Of a stretch of 30,708 nucleotides of DNA, positions 23,597-30,708 are shown one piece after another; the stretch's first letter is position 1; each line of letters opens with the position of its first letter. A program made the translations under genes and the position numbers. Below the pieces are notes generated by a model. It was not told the origin of the DNA, searched no databases, and saw only the letters and a program-made list of their open reading frames with translations. This DNA comes from Christensenella sp. UBA5893. Its GTDB lineage: Bacteria; Bacillota; Clostridia; Christensenellales; UBA1242. Location of the stretch: positions 1 through 30,708 of the forward strand of contig DJER01000036.1 in NCBI GenBank assembly GCA_002431905.1, read 5' to 3'.

Positions 23597-24313
23597 TTAG
23601 TTGTGCAAAAGTTTGCAAAGTACACTTTTTAATTCAATTAACCTAACATAGTCATACCTTGTTAAAAGTATTTTCATTGTTCTATGAGCTTTTGGTTTGA
23701 AATTATTTTTTATTTTATTAACAACAACATCTTCATATTCAAAAATCTTAATATTTGGCATTATTTCTTTTATTTGCTTTTTTATTAAAGAAAAATGTGT
23801 GCACCCCAAAACAATAGTATTTATACCATCATTTTTATAATAATTTAATTTTTTATTAAGTATTATTTTTGTTTTATATAATCTATTTATATTATTGTCA
23901 ATAAATAGTGGCAAATCATTTATAAATAACGGCTTCCAGCCATTTTTTATTAGTAATTTTTTATTATATTTTATTGTATTTTTTGTTGCAAAAAAAAGAA
24001 TATTTCTATTACATTTGTTTATTTCATTTTCATCAAATTCCATTCTATAAATTGGAATATTATATAGATTTTTTATCTCTTTAAAAATTGAAAAACTCAA
24101 AGTATTGCAAGCAAGAACAATTGCTTCCAATTTATATTTTTTAATTAAAAAATCAATATTATTTTTGGTAATATTATATAATTGCCTTTTTGTTTTGTTG
24201 CCATATGGAGCGTTTTTGTTGTCTACCAAAAGTACATAATCGTATGGCAAAACCTTTGCACATTTGGCAAGAACATTAACTCCACCCACTCCACTATCTA
24301 TTAGTGCTATCAT
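23597..24313 (-). CDS. murI: Glutamate racemase (short, divergent)
   Basis: MurI interconverts L- and D-glutamate for peptidoglycan. The 238 residues show DSGVGG at 6-11, NAPYG, the first catalytic cysteine in ACNTLSF, and the second in LGCTHFSL. It is about 25 residues shorter than usual and very Lys/Asn/Ile-rich. It starts 14 bases after the gpr stop without a clear Shine-Dalgarno, so it is likely co-transcribed with gpr. A second, standard murI elsewhere would suggest a sporulation-linked paralogue; aspartate/glutamate racemase of another specificity is the alternative. Confidence 0.88.
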   Translation of the reverse strand: MIALIDSGVGGVNVLAKCAKVLPYDYVLLVDNKNAPYGNKTKRQLYNITKNNIDFLIKKYKLEAIVLACNTLSFSIFKEIKNLYNIPIYRMEFDENEINKCNRNILFFATKNTIKYNKKLLIKNGWKPLFINDLPLFIDNNINRLYKTKIILNKKLNYYKNDGINTIVLGCTHFSLIKKQIKEIMPNIKIFEYEDVVVNKIKNNFKPKAHRTMKILLTRYDYVRLIELKSVLCKLLHN

Positions 24314-24327
24314 ACTTAAAGTTTATG

Positions 24328-25131
24328 CTAAAGTGGTCTTTTTAGTGCATCAATTTCTTTGCTATTTAATTTTGGATTAAAGTACAAGTTTAGTGCCAGA
24401 CTTACAATATCAGAACAAAAACTTATCATTGCATAATTATCCTTTGGGGACACAATAATTTGTTTTTTGATTTTGCTTGAAATTGTTTTTAGGTCAATCA
24501 TAAATGGTACACCAATTGTAATACATTCAATTCCAAGTGTTTCTTTTGATATCTCCTTTCCATCCCCAATTCCACCACCGGGGGTTGTCCCGCAAGTTGA
24601 TATTTGAATACTATGTCCAATTCTTTTGATATTTTTTGTTATTAAACTATCAATCAAAATAACCAATTTTATGTTAATTAAACTTGCGATTCCGCTTACT
24701 ATTGTAAAAGTATCAAGCCCCGTATTCATCTTTACATTCGGAATGATTTTACAAATTTGTGAATTGGTTATTGATGTTTTTATGTTGTATGTTGCAAGTA
24801 CCTTTTTACAAGTTTCAACGCCAAAACTATCAGCGATTATTTCATTATTCCCCAATCCGCATATTAAAATTTTGTCGGTGCTTTTTATTTTTAATTTTTC
24901 CAATAATTCATCCAATATTTTTATAATGTATTTTACTAATCTTGTTTTTTGACTTTCTTGATATAAATACAAATTATGTCCCGATAAAATTCTGTAACTT
25001 CCACTTTTAAACCCCAAATTATTATCATTGTTTTTGATATCTAATTTTGAATATATTAACCCATCTTCCAATTTGATTTCATGATACCCAAACTTGGAAT
25101 AGTCAAAATCGGCTTCATCTACCATTTTCAT
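24328..25131 (-). CDS. gpr: GPR, germination protease for small acid-soluble spore proteins
   Basis: GPR degrades the DNA-binding SASP proteins at germination. The family core is present: ICGLGNNEIIADSFG, with the Asp of the family's conserved GLGN...D region, then VILIDSL with the second conserved Asp, then QISTCGTTPGGGIGDG, SKETLG and TIGVPFMID. These two aspartates correspond to the residues proposed for catalysis. The 267-residue length is shorter than the ~370 of Bacillus GPR. Three starts are possible (GTG 25146, ATG 25131, ATG 25125) and none has a Shine-Dalgarno. It begins directly after the terminator of the preceding gene. It shows that the organism is or descends from a spore-former. 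Confidence 0.92.
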   Translation of the reverse strand: MKMVDEADFDYSKFGYHEIKLEDGLIYSKLDIKNNDNNLGFKSGSYRILSGHNLYLYQESQKTRLVKYIIKILDELLEKLKIKSTDKILICGLGNNEIIADSFGVETCKKVLATYNIKTSITNSQICKIIPNVKMNTGLDTFTIVSGIASLINIKLVILIDSLITKNIKRIGHSIQISTCGTTPGGGIGDGKEISKETLGIECITIGVPFMIDLKTISSKIKKQIIVSPKDNYAMISFCSDIVSLALNLYFNPKLNSKEIDALKRPL

Positions 25132-25136
25132 AGTTT

Positions 25137-25143
25137 TAGTATG
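25137..25143 (-). promoter_or_regulatory. Candidate sigma-G-like -10 element for gpr
   Basis: CATACTA fits the CATWHTA -10 pattern of sigma-G promoters known in Bacillus. A TTATA, four of five matching GHATR, lies 17 bases upstream inside the terminator stem. Transcription would start almost at the ATG at 25131, so translation would have to begin there or at 25125. The match is short and may be chance. Confidence 0.3.
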
Positions 25144-25148
25144 CACAA

Positions 25149-25176
25149 AAAAACTGCAATTATAATTGCAGTTTTT
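25149..25176 (-). terminator. Terminator after the SipW-like gene
   Basis: The 28-base sequence is a perfect palindrome centred on 25162/25163 (ACTGCAATTATAATTGCAGT at its core). On the minus strand it continues into a run of seven T at 25153-25147. The upstream stop codon is at 25180-25182. The gpr start lies immediately beyond it. Confidence 0.88.
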
Positions 25177-25179
25177 GTT

Positions 25180-26379
25180 TTATTGCTTCTTTGGTGGAGC
25201 TTTTGGTGGCACTTTTGATGGTGCTTTTGGTGGTACTTTTGTTGGTGCAACTTTTGGCTCTTGTTTTGCAACCTGTGGTTCAGGTTTTATTGGTGACTTT
25301 GGTGGAGTTTTTGGTGGCACTTTTGATGGTGCTTTTGGTGGCTCTACCTTTGGTTGTTCAGTCTTTTGTGGAACTTTTGACTCAACAGGTTTTGTATTAA
25401 CTGTTTCAGCCTTTGGTTCTTTTGCAGTTGAAACTTTTTTGTCATCAACTTTTACAGTTGCTTGTTTTGTGTCTTTTGCAGGTTCAGTCTTTTGTTCAAC
25501 AGTCTTTGTATCTTTGTTTGTGCTTTGTTTTTCCGCATTGTTCAAGATATCATTCAAAATTTGTTCTTTTTGTTTTGCTGATTGTTTATCTTTATCTTTT
25601 TCTTTCTTATCTGCTTCATCATCAAGTGGTTTTAATACAACAGCATCACCATAATCATCAGCTTTTTCTTCTTTTAGGTCTTTTGCTTGTTTGTATATTG
25701 TTGTACCCAACATTGCAATAACAATAAGTGATGGAACAATTATTAATGTTACACTTCCGGCTGTGCTTGAACAAAATTGGAATAATCCACAAACGAATGA
25801 ATTACTGCTTACATATTTTCCAACAACAAAATCTTCCATGATCCAATCGGCATCAGCACTTGCGTTTGCATCACCTTTTGTTTGGAAAAAGTTTTTACCA
25901 TAATATTCATTATTTTCATCAAGTGGTGTTGATACTGCAACAATTCTATGGAAAATAACTTCTGAATATGGTGCAACTCTTTTTTGCAAATCATTTCTTG
26001 CCCCACCAACGATTGGTGTTGTACTTTCAGAAACTTCTGGAAGTTCACTCTTATTTGGGTCAAGGTCTTTTCTATATTTATAAAAAGCAATAACATCGCC
26101 TTCTTGAAGAGTTTTTGTGTCAACAAGTTTTACGACAACAAACTGCCCTTTTGCAAACTGTGGTTGTTCTTCGCCAGTTTCCAAATCTTTACTCATACTT
26201 GATGACAAAATCTTTACAACTGAATAACCAAAGAGTGATGGCACTTCGCTGTTTCTTTTTGCGCTAAACATAATAATTGATGCAAAAAGAACAATAATTA
26301 TGATTGGTATAAAAATGACATTACTTATTATTCTTACAACATTAAAGAACTTACTTGATTTCTTTTCAGTTTTTTCCAT
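25180..26379 (-). CDS. SipW/archaeal-type signal peptidase I with long Lys/Pro-rich tail
   Basis: Type I signal peptidases release exported proteins from the membrane. Residues about 15-40 form the first membrane segment. The catalytic Ser is in ILSSSMSK, and FHRIV carries a His in place of the bacterial Lys, marking the ER/SipW (S26B) class. TKGDANASAD is conserved. A second membrane segment (about 213-234) follows. The remaining ~165 residues are unusual: a charged helical stretch then a PPKAPSK/VPPK repeat tail, predicted cytoplasmic from the topology. Normal SipW proteins end soon after the second segment. ATG 26379 has GGAG at five bases. It has its own strong promoter. Confidence 0.9.
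   Translation of the reverse strand: MEKTEKKSSKFFNVVRIISNVIFIPIIIIVLFASIIMFSAKRNSEVPSLFGYSVVKILSSSMSKDLETGEEQPQFAKGQFVVVKLVDTKTLQEGDVIAFYKYRKDLDPNKSELPEVSESTTPIVGGARNDLQKRVAPYSEVIFHRIVAVSTPLDENNEYYGKNFFQTKGDANASADADWIMEDFVVGKYVSSNSFVCGLFQFCSSTAGSVTLIIVPSLIVIAMLGTTIYKQAKDLKEEKADDYGDAVVLKPLDDEADKKEKDKDKQSAKQKEQILNDILNNAEKQSTNKDTKTVEQKTEPAKDTKQATVKVDDKKVSTAKEPKAETVNTKPVESKVPQKTEQPKVEPPKAPSKVPPKTPPKSPIKPEPQVAKQEPKVAPTKVPPKAPSKVPPKAPPKKQ
25190..25342 (-). repeat. In-frame 45-bp repeat encoding the KP-rich tail
   Basis: Two copies (25190-25236 and 25298-25342) of a 45-base unit coding for PPKAPSKVPPKxPPK differ at one internal base and are offset by 108 bases (36 codons). The copies are on the minus coding strand. 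Such an array can expand or contract by recombination and would vary tail length. Confidence 0.85.
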
Positions 26380-26469
26380 AATCACTCCTCAACATACTCC
26401 GACAATATCCAAATTGGGTATTATTTTGTTTTATTTAACGACTATTTTTTGTGTTGTTTCTTTTACAAA

Positions 26470-26516
26470 CGAAACATAAATCAACAACTTATCATAGTTA
26501 TGATTTACAACTTTCG
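26470..26516 (-). promoter_or_regulatory. 5'-terminal hairpin in the SipW-like leader
   Basis: The leader starts with an imperfect stem: CGAAA/TTTCG outside, AAATCA/TGATTT and AACT/AGTT inside. The predicted start near 26514 puts this at the very 5' end of the RNA. 5' hairpins of this kind often stabilise transcripts. About 90 bases of leader remain before the start, in which I see nothing else. Confidence 0.45.
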
Positions 26517-26520
26517 ATTT

Positions 26521-26549
26521 ATTATATCATTAAAATTTAAAACTGTCTA
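26521..26549 (-). promoter_or_regulatory. Strong promoter of the SipW-like gene
   Basis: TAGACA (26549-26544, five of six), a 17-base spacer ending in TGA and a consensus TATAAT (26526-26521) form an extended -10 promoter with a start near 26514. Confidence 0.75.
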
Positions 26550-26641
26550 ATAAAATAAACTATTTTCACACATTGAGCAAAATAAAAATTTTTGTGATAG
26601 TGCCAATGCATAGTATTTATATTATTTTTTAATATTACAAG

Positions 26642-26670
26642 AAAAAAGACAGTCAAACAACCGTCTTTTT
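26642..26670 (-). terminator. Terminator after the SSB-like gene
   Basis: AAAAAGACGGT (26670-26660) pairs with ACTGTCTTTTT (26653-26643) around a six-base loop. It ends in T6 on the minus strand. It closes the deacetylase-SSB unit. The rest of the 300-base gap to the SipW-like gene holds that gene's promoter and leader. Confidence 0.8.
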
Positions 26671-26699
26671 ATGCATATGCTACTATATAAAAGTCAAAT

Positions 26700-27347
26700 T
26701 TAGACTTCTGCCTTATCGTCCAATTCATCAAAAATTTCTTCATCGCTGATTTTATTTATGGAAACTTCATAAGCCGTTTTTGTTAATATCTCACCTGATT
26801 CAGTCTTTTTTTGATATTCTCTTGATTGTATTCTTCCAACAAGGTTTACCTTTTTACCAATTTCCAAATTTTTTACATATCTTGCATTTCTTCCCCATGC
26901 AATGCATGGCAAATAATCTGACTTGTTATATGCTCTGTTTACTGCAATCAAAACATCGCATATTTCTCTTTTAAATGGTGTTGTTCTGTATGTTGGTTCT
27001 TTGCATACAAAACCCGAAATTTCAATAATATTTGGATTCATTGTTTCGTTGTATTCGATAATCTCTCGAACAAAAACTGTAAGCATCAATTTGCTTTTTT
27101 CGTCTTCAACTTTGTTGTAACTTCTAAATTGACCTTTTATTGCCAATTTTGTTCCAACTTGCATTTCTTTTGTTAATAGTTTGTCTGAAATTGTAATTGG
27201 AATAGTGTCAAATTGTTCTGAAAGTCTTTTAACCTGTAAATCAATTTCATAAAAGGCCTCTCCAAAACTTTCATGACTAAATTTGGGTTCACTTGCAATT
27301 TCGCCAAACAAGAACACCCTGTTGTTTGATAATAATTCGTACTTCAT
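26700..27347 (-). CDS. Tandem OB-fold single-stranded DNA-binding protein
   Basis: The 215-residue protein has two OB-fold SSB-like units, residues about 5-100 (NNRVFLFGEIASEP...) and about 103-200 (NIIEISGFVCKEPTYRTTP...YLPCIAWGRNARYVKNLEIGKKVNLVGRIQSREY). The second is the more typical SSB unit, whose CIAWGRNA and GRIQSREY are characteristic. The C-terminus is acidic (DEEIFDELDDKAEV) but lacks the classic DDDIPF tip, so it may not recruit the standard SSB partners. It is likely a second SSB paralogue, not the main rpsF-ssb-rpsR copy. AAGGAG precedes the ATG. It is 11 bases after the deacetylase gene and so in its operon. Confidence 0.85.
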   Translation of the reverse strand: MKYELLSNNRVFLFGEIASEPKFSHESFGEAFYEIDLQVKRLSEQFDTIPITISDKLLTKEMQVGTKLAIKGQFRSYNKVEDEKSKLMLTVFVREIIEYNETMNPNIIEISGFVCKEPTYRTTPFKREICDVLIAVNRAYNKSDYLPCIAWGRNARYVKNLEIGKKVNLVGRIQSREYQKKTESGEILTKTAYEVSINKISDEEIFDELDDKAEV

Positions 27348-27358
27348 TTTATTTCTCC

Positions 27359-28123
27359 TTAACTTTTTTGTTTTTGTACTCCATTTCTGTCGATAGTATA
27401 GTTTTGTTTGTAAACTAAATCACCAACAGAGGTTACTTTGTATCCCTTTGAATGCAATCTATCAAGAACCATTGGCAGTGCTTCCACAATATGGTCAGAA
27501 TTGTTATGGCACAAAATTATTGAACCTTTTTTTGCTCCATTAACAATTCGTGTTGTAATTTCCTTGGCACTAAGCCCTTTCCAGTCAAGCGAATCTACAC
27601 TCCATTGAATTGGTATTAAGTCAAGTTCATTGCTAACTTCAATAACATTATTGTTGTATGCTCCAAACGGTGGACGGAATAGTTTGACTTTTTTATTTGT
27701 CAAATTTTCTATCATTTGAACACAGGTTGATAATTCCAACTTTGCAGACTCTTTTGAAAGTTTTGTCATATCAGGATGTGTGTTGGAATGTGTGCCAATT
27801 TCAAAACCATTTGCATCAATCATTTTTGTCATATCTTGATATTTATCAACCCAAAACCCGACCAAAAAGAATGTTGCACCACAGTTGTACTCTTTGAGTA
27901 CTTCCATAATTTTTTCGGTCTTGTCTGCTCCCCAAGCAGCATCAAAAGAAATTGCAACTTGATTTTCTTCTGTGTCCACACTATACACTGGAACAAGTCT
28001 TGCCGGATATCCAAAAAAGACTTGTGCCGATGCAACACCATTAAACGATATTGCAAGCAATGCTGTTACAAGTAACACTAGCAAAATGTACCTAATAGAT
28101 TTTAATTTTACGACACAAAACAT
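27359..28123 (-). CDS. PdaB-like polysaccharide deacetylase, secreted
   Basis: The NodB-fold enzyme removes acetyl groups from polysaccharide, probably peptidoglycan. From the chosen start, an N-terminal membrane segment ending near ASA is a signal or anchor at about residues 10-32. Catalytic and metal residues are visible: SFDAAWGAD, THSNTHPDM (metal His pair) and RPPFGAYNN. The 254-residue length and the DAAWG variant match the PdaB sporulation group. GTGAGG precedes the ATG at 28123; the longer frame has no support. It is the first gene of the pair with the SSB. Being on the outside of the cell it does not share a place of action with SSB. Confidence 0.9.
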   Translation of the reverse strand: MFCVVKLKSIRYILLVLLVTALLAISFNGVASAQVFFGYPARLVPVYSVDTEENQVAISFDAAWGADKTEKIMEVLKEYNCGATFFLVGFWVDKYQDMTKMIDANGFEIGTHSNTHPDMTKLSKESAKLELSTCVQMIENLTNKKVKLFRPPFGAYNNNVIEVSNELDLIPIQWSVDSLDWKGLSAKEITTRIVNGAKKGSIILCHNNSDHIVEALPMVLDRLHSKGYKVTSVGDLVYKQNYTIDRNGVQKQKS

Positions 28124-28150
28124 TAAAACCTCACTTTTAACTATAATCAT

Positions 28151-28425
28151 TATACAAATATAAGCAAATGCGATATTTTTGTAATGATTGACTTTATTGT
28201 TATTTTCTGTCGAAATATCTTATTATTGTTTTTTGTAAAATATTCCTCGTTCGTAAAATTATTCATTTTATGTACATTAAAATGTTAAGCCAAATATTCA
28301 TATATTCAAATCTTTTTCCGATATTTTGCATAAATTACCCTATTTTTACTTTGTTTGGAAAAATAAGTACAAAAAACGACAAAAAACATACTCAAAAAAG
28401 ATGTAAAGACTTACCACAATTTGTG
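28151..28425. other. AT-rich divergent intergenic region between the deacetylase and suf genes
   Basis: This stretch of about 275 bases has no credible gene. It contains a small dyad at 28264-28284 (CATTTTA/TTAAAATG around TGTACA) without a T-run. The sufC promoter starts at 28426. A TATAAT facing the deacetylase gene lies near 28150-28155, with no good -35 box. Beyond that I see nothing. Confidence 0.5.
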
Positions 28426-28454
28426 TTGCTAAAACATATACAATATGTTATAAT
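28426..28454 (+). promoter_or_regulatory. suf operon promoter with an operator-like dyad
   Basis: TTGCTA (28426-28431), a 17-base spacer ending in TGT and TATAAT (28449-28454) form an extended -10 promoter. The spacer contains the inverted repeat AACATAT-ACA-ATATGTT (28433-28449), which fills the -35/-10 interval. A repressor bound there would block RNA polymerase. Suf operons are usually regulated by Fe-S or oxygen-responsive proteins; no regulator gene lies in the window. Confidence 0.7.
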
Positions 28455-28493
28455 TCTATATCATACCAAATTAGTAGGAATTGAAAGGATATT

Positions 28494-29240
28494 ATGGAAG
28501 AATTATTAAGAATTGAAAATTTACAAACCAAAGTTTTGGACAAGCAAATATTAAAAGGTCTTGACCTTGTTATAAACAAAGGCGAAGTACATGTTATTAT
28601 GGGGCCAAACGGTGCCGGAAAAAGCACTCTTGCCAACACTATATTAAGTAACCCCGAATACACTATAGCTGCTGGAAAAATTACCTTTGACGGAAAAGAT
28701 ATAACAAACAAAAAGACAGACGAAATTGCAAGAATGGGCGTTTTTATGTCTTTCCAAACACCAGAAGAAATCCCCGGTATAAGTGTTTTTAATTTTTTAA
28801 AAACTGCAAAAAACAAAGTTACTGGTAAAACAATTTATGGTGTTGATTTTAAAAAAGAAATAGAGGGCTATGCTCAAAGTTTGGATATGAACCCACAACT
28901 TATTGGCCGTGACTTTAATGTTGGATTCTCTGGTGGCGAAAAAAAGAAAAATGAGATTTTGCAAATGCTTGCCTTATCTCCAAAATTTGTTATTCTTGAT
29001 GAAACAGATTCTGGGCTTGATGTTGATGCAATTAGAGTTGTTTCAAAAGGTATTGATTTATATAAAAATGAAAATAATGCTGTTTTGATTATCACCCACT
29101 CAACAAAAATTTTGGAAAATCTTAAAGTTGATTATGTTCATATTTTAATTGATGGCAAAATTGTAAAGACAGGGACAATGGAACTTGCAAAAGAAATAGA
29201 AAAGAATGGTTACGAGGCATACAAAAATGGCAAAAACTAA
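28494..29240 (+). CDS. sufC: SufC, ABC-type ATPase of the SUF Fe-S assembly system
   Basis: SufC binds and hydrolyses ATP to drive the SufBCD scaffold that builds Fe-S clusters. Walker A GPNGAGKST is at residues 37-45, the ABC signature FSGGEKKKNEIL is at about 145, and Walker B/D-loop VILDETDSGLDVD follows. The 248 residues match SufC, a soluble ABC ATPase with no membrane domain. AAAGGAT precedes the start. It overlaps sufB by 14 bases. Confidence 0.97.
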   Translation: MEELLRIENLQTKVLDKQILKGLDLVINKGEVHVIMGPNGAGKSTLANTILSNPEYTIAAGKITFDGKDITNKKTDEIARMGVFMSFQTPEEIPGISVFNFLKTAKNKVTGKTIYGVDFKKEIEGYAQSLDMNPQLIGRDFNVGFSGGEKKKNEILQMLALSPKFVILDETDSGLDVDAIRVVSKGIDLYKNENNAVLIITHSTKILENLKVDYVHILIDGKIVKTGTMELAKEIEKNGYEAYKNGKN

Positions 29241-30627
29241 ACTTGAAGAATTAAACACAAATATTTACGATTTTAAGAATGCCGACAACTACGATTACAA
29301 GATTGAAAAAGGTCTTTCAAAAGAGATTGTTGAAGAAATTTCAAAGCAAAAAAATGAACCAAGTTGGGTTCTTGATATAAGACTAAAAGCTCTTGACGCA
29401 TACAACAAACTTGAAATGCCAACTTGGGGTCCAAACCTAGATGAACTAAATATGAACGACATTGCCACATATGTAAAACCAAAAGCAAAAATTGAAAGCA
29501 ATTGGAACGATGTTCCAGAAGATATCAAAAACACCTTTGACAAATTGGGTATTCCAAAAGCAGAAAGAGAATACTTGGCTGGTGTTGGTGCTCAATATGA
29601 CAGCGAAGTTGTTTATCATTCCATAAAGGATGAGCTTACAAAACAAGGTGTAATTTACACAGATTTTGACAGTGCAATAAAAGAATACCCTGACCTTGTT
29701 AAAGAATATTTTACAAAATGTGTTCCAATTTTTGAGCACAAATTTATCGCACTTCACTATGCAGTATTTAGTGGCGGAAGTTTTGTCTATGTTCCAAAAG
29801 GTGTTAAACTTGAAATGCCACTTCAATCATATTTTAGGCTCAACTCCCCAGAAAGTGGGCAATTTGAGCATACCCTAATCATTGTTGATGAAGGTGCAAG
29901 TTTGCACTTTATTGAAGGCTGTTCTGCCCCAAAATATAACAAAGTCAACTTGCACGCTGGATGCGTTGAATTATTTGTTAAGGATAATGCATATTTGAGA
30001 TATTCAACAATTGAAAACTGGTCAAAAAATATGATGAACCTTAACACCAAAAAAGCCATTTTGGAAACAAATGCAAAAGTTGATTGGATAAGTGGAAGTT
30101 TTGGAAGCCATATTTCCATGCTCTACCCTATGAGTATACTTAAAGGCGACAATTCTAGCACAGAATACACAGGAATATCTTTCGCTGGCAAAGGGCAAAA
30201 CCTTGACACCGGGTTCAAAGTTGTCCATATTGGCAAAAACACATCAAGCGTTGTCAGTTCAAGAAGTATATCAAAAAATGGCGGAATTGCCACATATCGC
30301 AGTTTGGTTAGAATTTTGCCAAATGCAACAAACTCAAAATGCAGTGTTTCTTGTGATGGACTTATGCTTGATGACATTTCAAGAAGTGACACAATACCAG
30401 TAAACGATGTCCAAAATAATCAAGTTTCATTCTCACATGAAGCAAAAATTGGAAAAATTAGTGAAAAGTCGATATTTTATCTTATGAGTCGTGGACTTAG
30501 TGAAGAAGATGCAAAAGCACTTATTGTTCGTGGTTTTGCCAGTCCTGTTTCGAAGCAACTTCCAATGGAATATGCTGTTGAAATGAACAGGCTTATAAAT
30601 CTTGAACTTGAAGGATGTATTGGATAA
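29227..30627 (+). CDS. sufB: SufB, Fe-S cluster scaffold protein
   Basis: SufB is the scaffold partner of SufC and SufD. The 466 residues from the ATG at 29227 include the SufB signature stretches PSWVLDIRLKAL, FVYVPKGVKLEMP, HFIEGCSAPKY and the terminal VRGFASP. The chosen start drops seven upstream residues that only lie inside sufC; GAGG precedes the ATG. The overlap with sufC suggests translational coupling. The C-terminal beta-helix domain is complete. Its stop shares one base with the next start codon. Confidence 0.97.
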   Translation: MAKTKLEELNTNIYDFKNADNYDYKIEKGLSKEIVEEISKQKNEPSWVLDIRLKALDAYNKLEMPTWGPNLDELNMNDIATYVKPKAKIESNWNDVPEDIKNTFDKLGIPKAEREYLAGVGAQYDSEVVYHSIKDELTKQGVIYTDFDSAIKEYPDLVKEYFTKCVPIFEHKFIALHYAVFSGGSFVYVPKGVKLEMPLQSYFRLNSPESGQFEHTLIIVDEGASLHFIEGCSAPKYNKVNLHAGCVELFVKDNAYLRYSTIENWSKNMMNLNTKKAILETNAKVDWISGSFGSHISMLYPMSILKGDNSSTEYTGISFAGKGQNLDTGFKVVHIGKNTSSVVSSRSISKNGGIATYRSLVRILPNATNSKCSVSCDGLMLDDISRSDTIPVNDVQNNQVSFSHEAKIGKISEKSIFYLMSRGLSEEDAKALIVRGFASPVSKQLPMEYAVEMNRLINLELEGCIG

Positions 30628-30708
30628 TGATAAAAATAAATAACTCACCAATAAGAACTTGCAATAACTATTTGGTTAACGATTTTGAACTTGATGAAAA
30701 CTTGGTTG
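30627..30708 (+). CDS. Start of sufD or other SufB/D-family gene (partial)
   Basis: An ATG at 30627, sharing one base with the sufB stop (TAATG), opens a frame that runs to the window edge: 27 codons beginning MIKINNSPIRTCNN. No motif is visible yet. Position after sufB makes sufD the usual expectation, but the residues alone do not prove it. Confidence 0.55.
   Translation, partial: MIKINNSPIRTCNNYLVNDFELDENLV

Noticed and set aside
25166..25654. Plus-strand frame coding for a Gly/Phe-rich protein resembling FG-repeat proteins
   Set aside because: It is the reverse reading of the Lys/Pro-rich tail of the SipW-like gene; no ribosome site or promoter supports it.
28264..28284. CATTTTA/TTAAAATG dyad as a terminator or operator
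   Set aside because: No T-run follows and AT-only dyads are expected by chance in such AT-rich DNA.
1..30708. CRISPR array, rRNA, phage or transposase genes
   Set aside because: No regularly spaced repeats, no rRNA motifs and no integrase or transposase frame were found on either strand.

Overview
The window is AT-rich chromosomal DNA with tightly packed genes, standard stop usage (TGA is a stop, for example in sepF), AGGAG-type ribosome binding sites and several TTGACA/TATAAT-like promoters. A germination-type spore protease (gpr), a PdaB-like deacetylase, SepF, a T-box leader, an L19 leader and an order of tig-clpP-clpX all point to a spore-forming Bacillota of the Clostridia type, possibly an uncultured gut lineage. 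The assignment rests on gene content only.

Layout. 1-1455: dispersed repeat copies flank a solitary murG (+), which ends against a long bidirectional terminator. 1456-7885 (all -): an operon marR-sepF-lspA-rluD-small membrane protein, then tig-clpP-clpX with its own tandem promoters, then rplS (L19) with its own promoter and leader. 8033-8696 (+): a DUF5698/UPF0316-type membrane protein and a tRNA-Leu(CAA). 8719-12746 (-): an HD-GYP-like protein with a perfect consensus promoter, leuS, and an orphan lipoprotein. 12889-14925: a small accessory-looking locus with a cytoplasmic-type S8 subtilase and a 91-residue partner (-), divergent from two small proteins (+), one rich in Pro and Cys. Near-identical palindromes sit at both ends of this locus. 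15021-22262 (-): an ileS T-box leader followed by ileS-GNAT-methyltransferase-pseudouridine synthase-pepF without an internal terminator. 22307-25131 (-): an unknown 105-residue protein, a PflX-type radical SAM protein, a short glutamate racemase and gpr. 25180-28123 (-): a SipW-type signal peptidase with a very long Lys/Pro-rich tail, a double-OB SSB-like protein and a secreted PdaB-like deacetylase. 28426-30708 (+): the start of a suf Fe-S assembly operon (sufC-sufB-sufD partial), with an inverted repeat inside its promoter.

Most of the window is housekeeping: cell wall (murG, murI, lspA, sepF), protein quality control (tig, clpP, clpX, pepF), translation (L19, leuS, ileS, tRNA, RNA modification) and Fe-S assembly. 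The parts that deserve a second look are the 12.9-14.9 kb subtilase/small-protein locus with sporulation-like promoter motifs, the tailed SipW-like peptidase next to gpr, and the operator-like dyad in the suf promoter. I did not find phage, transposase, CRISPR or rRNA sequence.
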